NCBI RefSeq assembly: GCF_041355105.1
Contig: NZ_JBFUPK010000001.1
Span: 1,674,001 to 1,738,000, forward strand
Direction: 5' to 3'
DNA: 64,000 bases
Origin: Terriglobus sp. RCC_193
Lineage (GTDB): Bacteria; Acidobacteriota; Terriglobia; Terriglobales; Acidobacteriaceae
This document shows, piece after piece, positions 9,218-18,607 of this stretch. Each line of letters opens with the position of its first letter. The stretch's first letter is position 1. Under the pieces are notes generated by a model, which had not been told where the DNA came from, ran no database searches, and saw nothing but the letters and a program-made list of their open reading frames with translations. The position numbers and the translations under genes were made by a program.

Positions 9218-10063
9218 CTACTCCAGGGGAAGCCCCGCTGCCTCATAACGGCCCAATTCCACCACCTCCCGGCACGATTGGCGCAATCCGGCCACAAGCG
9301 CATCCGCCGCGTCCGCCGACGGAATCCTTAGGTCCACAAAAAACGTGTACTCCCACGGCCGTCCCGGGACTGGCCGCGAATCAATCCGGGTCAAGTCCGC
9401 GCCAGCCGTTACCAGCTCCTTCAGCGCCTCCAGCAGCGACCCCGGACGATGCGGCAGGTCAAACGCCAGCGAAATCTTGTTGATGACCGCCGCCTCGGGC
9501 CGAAGCCTCTCCGCATCCTCCGCCCGCGCCAGCAGGAAAAAGCGCGTAAAGTTCTTCGGATCGTCTTCAAGTCCACTACGCAGGGTCGCAGCGCCGTACA
9601 CCTTTGCCGCAAACGGGGCGGCAATCGCCGCTGCATCCGTTACGTGGTTTGCCATCAGGTGTTTCACCGCGCCCGCCGTGTCATAAAACGGCACCGCCTC
9701 CAGCGCCGGATGCTCCATGAAGAATTTCCGGCATTGCGACAGTGCCACCGGATGCGACAACACACGCTTCACCTGCCCCTCGGCTACGCCAGGTATGGCC
9801 ATCAGCGTGTGCCGGATACGCAGCGAGCACTCCGCGACAATCTGCACGCCGTAACGCAATAACAGGTCCGAATGATCCGCCACGGCGCCATGCAGGCTGT
9901 TTTCCACCGGCAGCACGGCGGCATCGGCTTCGCGGGAACGCGCCAGCTTTTCAAGCACTTCCACAGACAGCGCACACGGCACTAATTCCACTTCACCCAG
10001 CAGTTGGCGTGTGGCCAGGTGGCTGTTCGATCCCGGCTCTCCCTGAATAGCAATCTTTTTCAA
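9218..10063 (-). CDS. pheA: Prephenate dehydratase
   Basis: 281 residues, monofunctional PheA without chorismate mutase. The catalytic domain starts KIAIQGEPGSNSH and contains the NFTRFFLLAR motif; the C-terminal ACT domain (ISLAFDLPHRPGSLLEAL, then DSRPVPGRPWEYTFFVDL) is the phenylalanine sensor. It converts prephenate to phenylpyruvate in the cytoplasm. TTG start chosen because AGGAG lies eight bases upstream and the family usually begins MKIAIQG; an ATG seven codons upstream is the alternative. No leader peptide or attenuator is visible upstream, unlike at aroK. Confidence 0.93.
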   Translation of the reverse strand: MKKIAIQGEPGSNSHLATRQLLGEVELVPCALSVEVLEKLARSREADAAVLPVENSLHGAVADHSDLLLRYGVQIVAECSLRIRHTLMAIPGVAEGQVKRVLSHPVALSQCRKFFMEHPALEAVPFYDTAGAVKHLMANHVTDAAAIAAPFAAKVYGAATLRSGLEDDPKNFTRFFLLARAEDAERLRPEAAVINKISLAFDLPHRPGSLLEALKELVTAGADLTRIDSRPVPGRPWEYTFFVDLRIPSADAADALVAGLRQSCREVVELGRYEAAGLPLE

Positions 10064-10248
10064 CTCACTCTTCTCCTGACGCATGCCCCGCACGAAACTG
10101 ACATTGTTTTCGCGCAAGGGACAACTCGCCAAGTTTACCCGGCAACTATGTTGGGTGTGGCTGCAAACGTCATGCCTGGCATGGCGACGGCAGCACGCAC
10201 CAAATTCCCGCCCCGGCCCCGCAGGGCAGGGCATCTGGAGAGTCGACG

Positions 10249-10398
10249 ATGCTTTGGACAATTACCGTTATCCTGCTTGTGCTGTGGCTATTGGGCCTGG
10301 TCAGCGGCTATACCGTCGGTGGCTGGATCCACATTCTGATCGTGCTCGCGATCATCTCGCTCATCTTCAATCTTCTGGCGGGACGCCGATCACTTTAG
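10249..10398 (+). CDS. Small membrane protein, lmo0937/DUF5670-like
   Basis: 49 residues: MLWTITVILLVLWLLGLVSG, then YTVGGWIHILIVLAIISLIFN, giving two transmembrane helices and a basic tail. The pattern LLWLLGLVSGYTxGGxIHILLVIAIV matches the tiny lmo0937 family. Preceded by GGAGAG seven bases before the ATG and followed by a terminator. Divergent from pheA. Function unknown; paralogues are often stress-induced, and the neighbour is a CsbD protein, which fits. Confidence 0.85.
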   Translation: MLWTITVILLVLWLLGLVSGYTVGGWIHILIVLAIISLIFNLLAGRRSL

Positions 10399-10436
10399 AG
10401 ACTCACACAATCAACGCGATATTTTGAAAACTCATG

Positions 10437-10467
10437 AAAGGCCATCGCATCTCTGCGCTGGCCTTTT
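10437..10467 (+). terminator. Terminator after the 49-residue membrane protein
   Basis: Arms AAAGGCCA and TGGCCTTT, 14-base loop, T-run at the 3' end, 38 bases after the stop codon. Confidence 0.75.
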
Positions 10468-10536
10468 CCGTTGCACCCTGCATCCTATCTCTCGTTCGCG
10501 TAAGAACGCAGCCTGGCTGCGAAGGAGAACAAAACG

Positions 10537-10875
10537 ATGAACAGCGATCAGATCAAAGGCAAGATGCAGAATGCATTCGGCAAGACGGAAGAAGCCGTGG
10601 GCGAAGCTGTGGGCAGCAGGAACCTGTCCAACGCAGGCGCGGAAGACCGCGTGAAGGGAGCCGCAAAGGAAACATGGGGCAATGCCAAGGAAGCGGTGCA
10701 TGAAATGAACGAAACGGCACGCACCCGCGCAGACGTAACCACTGGCCAACCCATCACAGCACGCGACAAGTTTGCCGCTGGTGCCGAGCACATCAAGGAC
10801 TCATCCAATACCAGGATGGAAGAGATTAAGACCTACGAACAGGGCAAGCGTGAACAGCTTCGCCGCACGGCATAA
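10537..10875 (+). CDS. CsbD family stress protein
   Basis: 112 residues. The N-terminal MNSDQIKGKMQNAFGKTEEAVG and the repeat KDRVKGAAKETWGNAKEAV are typical of CsbD/YjbJ proteins, which are small, abundant and induced in stress or stationary phase; their molecular role is unknown. The second half is an extra charged segment (residues 55-112) beyond the usual 60-70 residue CsbD length. GGAG lies eight bases before the ATG. A 13-bp terminator follows. Confidence 0.88.
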   Translation: MNSDQIKGKMQNAFGKTEEAVGEAVGSRNLSNAGAEDRVKGAAKETWGNAKEAVHEMNETARTRADVTTGQPITARDKFAAGAEHIKDSSNTRMEEIKTYEQGKREQLRRTA

Positions 10876-10894
10876 ACCAACATGCAGACAACAG

Positions 10895-10924
10895 AAACGG
10901 CGGGAAGGTATCTTCCCGCCGTTT
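10895..10924. terminator. Bidirectional terminator between csbD-like and SGNH genes
   Basis: Perfect 13-bp stem (AAACGGCGGGAAG with its complement) and a GTAT loop between two convergent genes, with A/T-rich sequence on both sides. Confidence 0.85.
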
Positions 10925-10942
10925 CCTATTCGTTCCTGCGAA

Positions 10943-11620
10943 TTATTTCGTGTAACGACTTAGCGCATGCTCCACAACAGGAGCAAGCAACTCATACCCA
11001 TGATCGTTCGGATGCACGCCATCCACGGTCAGTTCTGCACGCATCTTCCCTTCCGCATCGGCCAGCGGCGAGTAGAAATCCAGAATCTGCCAGTGTTTCC
11101 TCTGCGCCATTGCCAACAGGAGTTCATTCAGATGATGGATGTGTTCCACCGTGCGCAGCCCCGTCAACGGACGCACACAATCGCACACAGGCGTCATCTC
11201 AGCCACATACACCTTCAATCCATTCGCCTGCGCAAGCTCGCCCATGGAGAGGATGTTGTCGCGGATCTCTTCTGGCGAAAATCCCAGCCGCATATCGTTG
11301 CTGCCACCTTCCAGCACCACGGCCTCCGGATGCAGATTCAACACATCCTGTCGTTCACGCAGTAGAAGCTGCTGCGTAGTCTGTCCGCCAATACCGCGGT
11401 TGATCCAACCTGCATAAGCGAACCACTTGCCATTATGGCTGCCCCAGTAGTCGGTGATTGAATCACCCAGAAAGACCACGCGTGCCTTCACGCTTGCATT
11501 GGCATCGTGATAGCGGCGGCTTTGAGAGAAGTCCGCTTCAGCAGAGTTGGCAGGAAGCGCCGTCTGCGCGAATCCACTGGCAGACAGCAGAAACATCATC
11601 ACCCACACGGCTGCACGCAT
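10943..11620 (-). CDS. Secreted SGNH/GDSL hydrolase
   Basis: 225 residues with signal peptide WVMMFLLSASGFAQ. All four SGNH blocks are present: GDSIT (Ser54), the glycine in NRGIGGQT, GGSND (Asn108) and DGVHPN (Asp200, His203). Such enzymes are esterases acting on acetylated sugars, lipids or similar substrates; here export to the periplasm or outside is predicted. Strong AGGAGGAG Shine-Dalgarno. It is the last gene of the minus-strand block that starts with the Omp85 protein, 67 bases after the prenyltransferase gene. Confidence 0.9.
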   Translation of the reverse strand: MRAAVWVMMFLLSASGFAQTALPANSAEADFSQSRRYHDANASVKARVVFLGDSITDYWGSHNGKWFAYAGWINRGIGGQTTQQLLLRERQDVLNLHPEAVVLEGGSNDMRLGFSPEEIRDNILSMGELAQANGLKVYVAEMTPVCDCVRPLTGLRTVEHIHHLNELLLAMAQRKHWQILDFYSPLADAEGKMRAELTVDGVHPNDHGYELLAPVVEHALSRYTK

Positions 11621-11687
11621 CGCGTCTCCTCCTGGCCTTCATTACACAGGCAGGTTAAACGATTTACCTTCCCAAAAGCGATATCTG

Positions 11688-12578
11688 TTATCGACCCTTT
11701 AGATTCCGCACGGCGATATCCGCAGCCACAGAGAGGAAGAACACCACGGAGATAATCCCGTTCAGCGTGAAAAACGCGGCATTCATGCGGCTGATGTCCC
11801 TGGGTGAAACCAGGCTGTGCTCATACAGCAGCAATCCCGCCACCAGGACGACGCCAACAATTGCAATCGCCCCCAGGTGAAACAGCACCACCAGCCACGC
11901 CAGTAATCCCAACATGAGAATGTGCATCACCCGAGCCAGCAGGAATGCGCCCTGCATGCCAAACGCCTGCGGCACGCTGTTCAACCCATGCGCACGATCA
12001 TGCTCAAAGTCCTGGCACGCATACAGCACATCAAAACCGGCAACCCACAGCAGCACCGCCGCCGTAAGCACAATGATGCGGGGATCAAGCGTGCCACGCA
12101 CCGCAATCCATGCAGCCGAAGGCGCGATACCCAGCGCCAGCCCCAGCACCAGATGCGACCAGCGCGTGAGCCGTTTCATGTAGCTGTACGAAAGCACCAC
12201 CACAATCGCAATGGGGCTTAGCAGCAGCGTCAGGTGGTTCAACATCGCCGCGGCAAACAAAAAGATTGCCAGCGAAACGAGGGTGAACATCGCCACGAAT
12301 CCCCTGGATAACAGGCCTGCCGGGATAGCGCGCATCTTGGTGCGTGGATTCAGACTGTCAATCTCTGCATCGGCCCAGCGATTGAACGCCATCGCCGCAG
12401 TACGCAGCGACACCATGCACACCACAATCCAAAGCAGTGTCACCGCATGTGGCCATCCGCCTGCGGCAAGCACCGCGCCGGTCAGGGCAAAAGGAAGCGC
12501 GAAGATCGAGTGTTCCCACTTGATCATCTCCAGCGTAATGCGCGTACTGCGCCATGTGTGTGCAAGCGAAACGGCCAT
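11688..12578 (-). CDS. UbiA family prenyltransferase (MqnP/UbiA-like)
   Basis: 296 residues with about eight membrane helices. The N-terminal IKWEHSIFALPFALTGA and the two Asp-rich sites (NRWADAEIDSLNPRT, and DVLYACQDFEHDRAHG) identify a 4-hydroxybenzoate-type polyprenyltransferase. In organisms that make menaquinone through futalosine, this subtype (MqnP) attaches the prenyl chain; mqnC is present in the same window, which supports that role over ubiquinone synthesis. The start codon lies inside a perfect 10-bp inverted repeat, with AGAGG in its loop. Confidence 0.88.
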   Translation of the reverse strand: MAVSLAHTWRSTRITLEMIKWEHSIFALPFALTGAVLAAGGWPHAVTLLWIVVCMVSLRTAAMAFNRWADAEIDSLNPRTKMRAIPAGLLSRGFVAMFTLVSLAIFLFAAAMLNHLTLLLSPIAIVVVLSYSYMKRLTRWSHLVLGLALGIAPSAAWIAVRGTLDPRIIVLTAAVLLWVAGFDVLYACQDFEHDRAHGLNSVPQAFGMQGAFLLARVMHILMLGLLAWLVVLFHLGAIAIVGVVLVAGLLLYEHSLVSPRDISRMNAAFFTLNGIISVVFFLSVAADIAVRNLKGR

Positions 12579-12598
12579 ACACCTCTTAGTGTATGGCC
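12573..12598 (-). promoter_or_regulatory. Perfect hairpin enclosing the prenyltransferase start codon
   Basis: Arms GGCCATACAC and GTGTATGGCC with a six-base loop. The ATG (12576-12578) is in the 3' arm and most of the Shine-Dalgarno is in the loop, so a folded transcript would hide the start codon. It could alternatively be a dyad operator; no T-run follows, so a terminator is unlikely. Confidence 0.6.
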
Positions 12599-12622
12599 GC
12601 ATGCCTGCTGCAATCTACTGGG

Positions 12623-13393
12623 TTACTTTTCGCCGATGGGTTCACCCGCCACCTGCAGGTTATTCGTCACCTTGAAGGCTCCCGGCACACCGTTGGCACG
12701 AATGCCCGCGGCGTCCTTATCCGACTGCCGATCCACCACGCCCGTCAGCGTGATATCACCATTCACCACCGTAATGCGGATCGGCTTGGCCGGGTCCATG
12801 GCATAGCGCTGCAACGACGGAAATCCGTAGATCGCCCTGGCCGCAGCCAGTCGGATACGATCGTCGTTCGGCGAAAGCGGCGCCACCTCAATGTCGTCCA
12901 CCACATCCTTCACACCGGGATAGTGCGACACCAGCGAAATCGCCGAATCCTTATCCGAAGGACCATACGCAACTCCGCCCAGTGTCACCACGCCACCCTG
13001 CACACCAATGGTGAAGCTATTGAACGCTGTCGTGCCATACCCTACACGGTCATATGCCAGCTTTTCTGCCAGCTTGTCTCGCAATTGCACATCAGACAAT
13101 TCGCTGTCGCCCTGCACCTGGATCAGGTTCTGTACAGCAACCACACCCTTCTTGTGATGGATCTTGTGTTCCGCATCTTCTTTGGTGGCGTACAAGTCCA
13201 CATGGCCGGTCAACGTCACCATGCCATTCTTTACGCTGCTATGCACATCGCTGAAACGCTTGTTATCCAGGGACTTCTGCACATCAGTCTGAATCTGCGC
13301 ATCCGGCACCTTCGCCTGGGCACGCAGCGACAGCGTCGGCGTCATCATCACCGCCAACGCCAATATCATTCCTGCATTCGTTCTGATCTTCAT
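12623..13393 (-). CDS. Secreted protein with three BON domains
   Basis: 256 residues from MKIRTNAGMILALAVMM, a clear signal peptide ending near LRAQA. Three BON modules follow (about 25-95, 100-170 and 180-250), recognisable by repeated GxVxLxGxV cores: NGMVTLTGHV, GGVVTLGGVA and NGDITLTGVV. BON domains bind phospholipid surfaces and help keep the outer membrane or periplasm stable. It lies 46 bases after the tamB-like gene and 44 bases before the prenyltransferase gene, suggesting one long transcript. A longer start upstream is open but would precede the signal peptide. Confidence 0.88.
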   Translation of the reverse strand: MKIRTNAGMILALAVMMTPTLSLRAQAKVPDAQIQTDVQKSLDNKRFSDVHSSVKNGMVTLTGHVDLYATKEDAEHKIHHKKGVVAVQNLIQVQGDSELSDVQLRDKLAEKLAYDRVGYGTTAFNSFTIGVQGGVVTLGGVAYGPSDKDSAISLVSHYPGVKDVVDDIEVAPLSPNDDRIRLAAARAIYGFPSLQRYAMDPAKPIRITVVNGDITLTGVVDRQSDKDAAGIRANGVPGAFKVTNNLQVAGEPIGEK

Positions 13394-13439
13394 GTTGTTC
13401 ACCAAAGACAACAAACCCGGATTCCCCTGCAAAGTTGCT

Positions 13440-16400
13440 CTAACGATACCGCTTGCGAATCTTGTAGACCATGGAGAATACGCCGTTTTCGTCACGTGTG
13501 ACCACGATGGCTTTGTTATCGCTCAGTTGGTACTGCAACTGAATCAACTGCTGTGCGGACGTGTTGATGCTGGTCGCAAAGGTCACCGTGATCTGCCGCG
13601 TTACCTGCTGCTCCACCGTAATGCGCGCGGAAGATGCACCAATCGTTCCCACATACGCCGGATCAATCTTCACCTTGCCGCTGCCGCCGAAAAGCTTGTT
13701 CACGCGATTGGAAACCGTCGCATTCAATGCACCGCCCAGCAGCGCATTCGTCGTCGGGTCCTGGCCCTGCTGCTGCAGTTGCTGTGTATTGATGGCCGCT
13801 TCTTCCTGCGTGCGTCCCAGCGCCAGCAGGTTGAAGATATCCGCCTGCGACAACGGTGGTTCCGACCGGTACGTCAGCTTGAAGTTCTTTGACGTGCCAT
13901 GTACGCCAATGGTTACGTCATAGTTCTCCACGCGTGCCGTCGCATCCAGGTCAATCAAAGGATCGATACGGATCGGATTATTGAAGTAGATCTGACCACG
14001 CTGCAACTGATACTTCGTTCCTGAGAATGTCGCCGAACCGTCGTTGATGATCACCTTACCCAGCACGGCAGGAACCGCCGCCGTACCGCGCAGCGACAGG
14101 TCCACCGTACCGGCAATACGCGCATAGCTGTTCTGGAAATCCAGCGCCGGTGACGACTGCACATGAACATTCAGAACGATCTTGTTTAGCAGCGAATCCG
14201 GATCAGGAGGCGCGGACACATCGCCCGTGCCACCTGCGACAGAAGCAAAGTCAAATGTCTCCGCAAGTCCGAAGCGCGTGATGAGAATGTTGCCCGAAAG
14301 CGAAGCCCCATCGCCCGATCCCTGCAACCGCAACGACGCATTCATCGTTGCAGACACGCCGTAGTAACGCACACGGACAGCCGTTGCCGTGGCGGTCATG
14401 TCTGCGAACAAACCACCACGGAATTGCAGGAAGCCTGTCAGCTTGATACGACCGCCACCGCTCGTCGCAGTCACGTTGTCCATCACCAGCCGATCATCCG
14501 TAAACGTCGCGGTTCCAGTGATGTTCGACAACCCATTCGGAATCGTGTCGTACGCAATGTTCGTATTGCTGAACGTCATCTTGCCGCCAAGATTCGGTTT
14601 CGATGTGGTTCCGCTGGCCGTCACATTAAAGCTGATCATGCCAGAGGCAATCACCTGCGGCTTCAAACGATGCGCCAGTGCAACATTCAGGCTGCCATTC
14701 GCCTGCGCATTGATCGCACCTCCCTGAGCAGGCAACGGCTTACCATCCGCAGAAAACAGCTGCACACTGCCGGAAGCATGCACATCCGTCTCAGGACCGG
14801 TGACGTGAAGCTCGTCGAGCCGCACAGTTCCATTCGTCAACGAAGCGTGCATCGGAGCCGCTGAAGCAAACGTAAGTCCCTGCGTAGTGACCTGCAGTGG
14901 ATTCACGGTCAGCGTTCCGCTCAACAACTCTGGCTTCTTTGCCGGACCACTCACATTCAGCTCGCCGTTAATCAAAGAACTCGCTTCAAACGACGTCCCT
15001 GTCAGCTTCAGCACCGGCGCCACATCCAGGTTGCTGAAGGTGGCATGTGCCTGCATGGGATAGTCACCCACCAACTGCAACTGACCATTCGCATCCAGCT
15101 TCGCGGTCAACACATCGCTGTGTGCCTTCAGATAGATCATGTTGCCGCTGCTGTTGACATCCGCGGTCAACTGCCCCAGCGCCTGTTTCTGATACGTCGC
15201 ATTTGCCAGTTGCAGATGCGCGTTTAATCCAGGCGCTTCCAGCGTCCCATCCGCATCAGCGCGAAAGGTCAACACACCATCCACCGGCGTTCCCGCTTTG
15301 CGTACACCCAGCAGATTCGACAACCGGACATCGTTCGCCTGCAGATGCGCACGAACATGCTTCGACGTCAGGTTATAGCTGCCGTTGCCGGTCGCCTCAG
15401 CTCCCTGCGCCTTCACATCCAGCGTCGAAGCGGATATCTCCTGCCCACGCACCGCAACCTTTGTAGTCACCGAATCGTAAGGCTGGTCATACGCCACGCC
15501 ATTGCGCAGCGACAACGTTCCATCGCCTACGAGATTGCCAAACGTACCGTCCACATTGGCATTCACAGCAACAACACCAGTAATCGGAAGCGCGCCCTGC
15601 CCTGCAATCTCCAGCACGTCATGAATCTGAGCATCAGCAAGCTGCACCTTCGCCTGCACCTGCGTATCATCGTCAAACTCATACGACACCACGCGACGCT
15701 TCACCACACGATGCGGCTTCACCACTCCCGAAGCATTCAATACCGCCGTGCCGCGATGAATCGTCGAACTCACTACGGTCAGACCAGACGGCGCATATTC
15801 CGCGTCCGCAATCAGCGAATCAATCGCAACATCACCCGCACTGCCCAGATGTGCCGTGAGTTCATTGGCCTGCAGGTGTCCCTTGATATCCAATCCGGTA
15901 ATGGGACCGGACGCGACACCCTGGAAATGCGCGTCACCATGCAATGCCACAGGGAGCGCAGCGCTTCCCTTCTTGCCATTGCTCTCAAAGCCAACGGTGT
16001 TCAGCACAGAATCAAACTCGGAAAGATCGCGGAAATCGGCGATGAGATTCAGGCTCGTGAGTGGATCGCCGTTCGCCACACCCAGCGTTCCCGTCGCCTG
16101 GATGGTAGATGCGGGGGTGTGCGCATCCACTTGCTGAATCGCAACGGTTTCATTGGAACCACGGTAGGTGGCCTTCACAATGCCACTCAAGGGAATGTTC
16201 TGCGTTGCACCGCGACGGTGAAGATTCTGCGGCGCCAGTTTCAAATCAGCGCTCACAATCACAGAGCTCGGCAGATCCTTCGTCGTGCCTCCCCATTCCA
16301 CATGCACAGGACCATTCACCGCAGTATCAATGCCCAGGTCGGAATAGTGACGGGGTTCGGTAATTTCATTGATCGTTCGCAGAGAAATTCCCGCCAGCTT

Positions 16401-17813
16401 CACATCAATGTAAGCATGTGCATGTTCCACCGGCGTAATCGCAAGGGGACCAGTCGCAGGTGGTTTGGCGTTCGCTACCTTCGCGGTTGCATTCGCCGTC
16501 TTCTGCCCTGCCACAACCGTAGGGGATTGCGCCGGCGTCTCCGGCGGCACCTCTCCCAGCCAGTTATGAATGCGCATATCACCAGCAATCGTTCCGCCGC
16601 CGGGAAGATTCAGCACAATTGCGTTAAACAAAAGCTCCGCAGGCGTTACCTTCAGCGACGCGCTGCCATTCACGCCGGTCACAATCACATGCTCATCGCG
16701 ATACCCAACAGAGTGCAGCTTCGCATCACCCACCAGCAGGTATCCCTTTTCGCATTCGGGTGCGGGTGGCAATGTTTTTGTATTCGAGGGGTTCGTATTC
16801 GGGTTGCGACGCTGCCAGAAGCGTGCCCTCTTCTGCGCCTCCTGCGGTGCAACAGCGCAGGAATGTCCCGCGAGATTCAGGTCAACCGTACCCGCCACAA
16901 GTCCCGGGAAACCGCTCAACACGGAGACCTGCGAAACCTCCACATTGCCCTTCACCGTGACATTCCACACAGGATTGTCAAAGTTCTCGACGCGCGCCGT
17001 CGCATCCAGATGCGATGTTTTACCCGTGTCAAAACTCAGCTGCTGAATGCTGATGAGCTTGCGCCCGATCTCCGCCTTTACTTTCAGCCGTGATTGCGCC
17101 TCCGGCATCTGATCCATCCGCGTGCGAATGTCGCTCACATTGATATCAATGCCATAGCGATCGGTGCGCCTGATGTAACGCACGTTCACACCAAGATCGC
17201 GCGCTGCCAGATCAAACGGAATCGCACGATCATTCAGCAACGCAACACCGTTCGCCAGTTCCACCTTCGAGGCCTGCAGGTCCAGCAGCGTATCCATCAC
17301 CGGCTCATTGCTGGTGCTCTTCGTCTTGGGAACGGGCTGGTTTGTGGTGCCGTCCTTATTCACGATCAGGTGAATCTGCGGCTTATCCACATGCAACAGT
17401 GAAAGCGTGATGTATTTCATCGCGCCCTTGGAGTCCGTCGCATGGGAAAACAGACTCTTCAATGTAATGCGAACAAGGATGCGATCTGCAGAAAGATACG
17501 GAGCCTCACCCGGCCCCTCAAGCCCATGAATCACCAGCCCATCGGCTTCCACCGCCAGATGCATCAGGCTGAACTGCACCTTTGCCAGGTCCACCTTGCC
17601 GCCCGTGGCATCTTCCAGTGTGGCGATCAGTTGCGCGCGAACACGATTCTGAAAGTCATCCGTCGTAGTGTAGATACTGAGTCCTGCAACCAGCAGGATC
17701 AGGAACAGCATCAACGAACCCACAATCCATGCGGTGATACGCCAGCCGCGCGATTTCTTCGGCGTGGCTGCGTTCTCGTCGGGCGGAGGAGTGTTTGCGT
17801 CCAGCAATGTCAT
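13440..17813 (-). CDS. tamB: TamB-like translocation/assembly module protein
   Basis: 1457 residues. One transmembrane helix (about 25-47, ITAWIVGSLMLFLILLVAGL) anchors a very long repetitive beta-rich AsmA/TamB region, and the C-terminal DUF490 block contains DIFNLLALGRTQEE and the terminal strands. TamB-like proteins bridge the inner and outer membranes and move phospholipids or assist beta-barrel insertion with an Omp85 partner. The start overlaps the stop of the SurA-like gene (TGATG) with GGAGG upstream, and the Omp85 gene is two genes upstream, which matches a TamA/TamB partnership. Confidence 0.92.
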   Translation of the reverse strand: MTLLDANTPPPDENAATPKKSRGWRITAWIVGSLMLFLILLVAGLSIYTTTDDFQNRVRAQLIATLEDATGGKVDLAKVQFSLMHLAVEADGLVIHGLEGPGEAPYLSADRILVRITLKSLFSHATDSKGAMKYITLSLLHVDKPQIHLIVNKDGTTNQPVPKTKSTSNEPVMDTLLDLQASKVELANGVALLNDRAIPFDLAARDLGVNVRYIRRTDRYGIDINVSDIRTRMDQMPEAQSRLKVKAEIGRKLISIQQLSFDTGKTSHLDATARVENFDNPVWNVTVKGNVEVSQVSVLSGFPGLVAGTVDLNLAGHSCAVAPQEAQKRARFWQRRNPNTNPSNTKTLPPAPECEKGYLLVGDAKLHSVGYRDEHVIVTGVNGSASLKVTPAELLFNAIVLNLPGGGTIAGDMRIHNWLGEVPPETPAQSPTVVAGQKTANATAKVANAKPPATGPLAITPVEHAHAYIDVKLAGISLRTINEITEPRHYSDLGIDTAVNGPVHVEWGGTTKDLPSSVIVSADLKLAPQNLHRRGATQNIPLSGIVKATYRGSNETVAIQQVDAHTPASTIQATGTLGVANGDPLTSLNLIADFRDLSEFDSVLNTVGFESNGKKGSAALPVALHGDAHFQGVASGPITGLDIKGHLQANELTAHLGSAGDVAIDSLIADAEYAPSGLTVVSSTIHRGTAVLNASGVVKPHRVVKRRVVSYEFDDDTQVQAKVQLADAQIHDVLEIAGQGALPITGVVAVNANVDGTFGNLVGDGTLSLRNGVAYDQPYDSVTTKVAVRGQEISASTLDVKAQGAEATGNGSYNLTSKHVRAHLQANDVRLSNLLGVRKAGTPVDGVLTFRADADGTLEAPGLNAHLQLANATYQKQALGQLTADVNSSGNMIYLKAHSDVLTAKLDANGQLQLVGDYPMQAHATFSNLDVAPVLKLTGTSFEASSLINGELNVSGPAKKPELLSGTLTVNPLQVTTQGLTFASAAPMHASLTNGTVRLDELHVTGPETDVHASGSVQLFSADGKPLPAQGGAINAQANGSLNVALAHRLKPQVIASGMISFNVTASGTTSKPNLGGKMTFSNTNIAYDTIPNGLSNITGTATFTDDRLVMDNVTATSGGGRIKLTGFLQFRGGLFADMTATATAVRVRYYGVSATMNASLRLQGSGDGASLSGNILITRFGLAETFDFASVAGGTGDVSAPPDPDSLLNKIVLNVHVQSSPALDFQNSYARIAGTVDLSLRGTAAVPAVLGKVIINDGSATFSGTKYQLQRGQIYFNNPIRIDPLIDLDATARVENYDVTIGVHGTSKNFKLTYRSEPPLSQADIFNLLALGRTQEEAAINTQQLQQQGQDPTTNALLGGALNATVSNRVNKLFGGSGKVKIDPAYVGTIGASSARITVEQQVTRQITVTFATSINTSAQQLIQLQYQLSDNKAIVVTRDENGVFSMVYKIRKRYR

Positions 17814-18607
17814 CAGGGCGCCTCCTCGTTTGGTTGCATCATGCGAACGTGTCCGGAGTCGCGCAATGTCTTCAACCACGCATCCAGCAGCGCACTTACC
17901 TGCTCCTGCAAAAGAATCTCTTTAATCCGATCACGAATGGAATCCAGCGGAGGCGCTGTTGCCTTCTGCTTCGCATACTGTGGCAACAGTGTGTTGTTGT
18001 AGTAGTCCTCAATCTGCTGATCTCCAATGCGGATACCGCTACGGAAGCGTTGTTCAATAAAGTGCACCACCTGCGCCCGCAGTTTCAGGCGATCATGCAG
18101 CTCCTCTTCCGTGAATCCGGACTTCTCCAGAAACTTCTTCCATCCCGCATCGCTCGTGCAATCCGCATGAGCACATGCGGGAAGATCCTTACGCAGATCC
18201 GCCTCTTCCTTGTCCACTTCGTCATCGGAAATGGCAACCGGAGGAAACCCTCCCAACTGCTGCAGGACAAGTGTGCGATCAATCAAACGTGTAATGGCTT
18301 GCTCACGCGCCGGCTTCGTTTCATCTTCCTCGTACGGATACAGTTTCGAAAAGCGCTCTTCTTCCTCTACATCGCTTTCCAGCACAAGATCGCCATTCAC
18401 GATGGCAACAATGCGGTCAATCACATTGCCACGTTCAGCTGGCAGCTTATGCTCATCCGCGCGTGCCTGTTCTTTTGTCTGCGGCTTGCCTTCCTCCACT
18501 GATTTCGGCGCAGGCTTTTGAGCTGTCAGCAAAGCAGAAGAAGACGCGATTCCGACGGCCAGCAGGCAGGTCGCGATTTCGAAACGGAATGGAGAAACGC
18601 GCATCAT
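17813..18607 (-). CDS. SurA-like periplasmic chaperone without PPIase domain
   Basis: 264 residues with a signal peptide (FEIATCLLAVGIASSSALLTAQ). The core VIDRIVAIVNGDLVLESDVEEE and the following helices match the SurA N-terminal chaperone domain. No parvulin-type peptidyl-prolyl isomerase domain is present: the roughly 95-residue module expected between the N- and C-terminal helices is missing. The likely role is to chaperone outer-membrane proteins in the periplasm. It overlaps both neighbours by a TGATG junction, so the three genes are translationally coupled with the Omp85 and TamB-like proteins. Confidence 0.85.
   Translation of the reverse strand: MMRVSPFRFEIATCLLAVGIASSSALLTAQKPAPKSVEEGKPQTKEQARADEHKLPAERGNVIDRIVAIVNGDLVLESDVEEEERFSKLYPYEEDETKPAREQAITRLIDRTLVLQQLGGFPPVAISDDEVDKEEADLRKDLPACAHADCTSDAGWKKFLEKSGFTEEELHDRLKLRAQVVHFIEQRFRSGIRIGDQQIEDYYNNTLLPQYAKQKATAPPLDSIRDRIKEILLQEQVSALLDAWLKTLRDSGHVRMMQPNEEAP

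Noticed and set aside
13496-17800. Several long plus-strand frames opposite tamB
   Set aside because: The minus-strand frame is continuous over 4.3 kb with TamB features; opposite frames are His/Arg-rich shadows without ribosome-binding sites.
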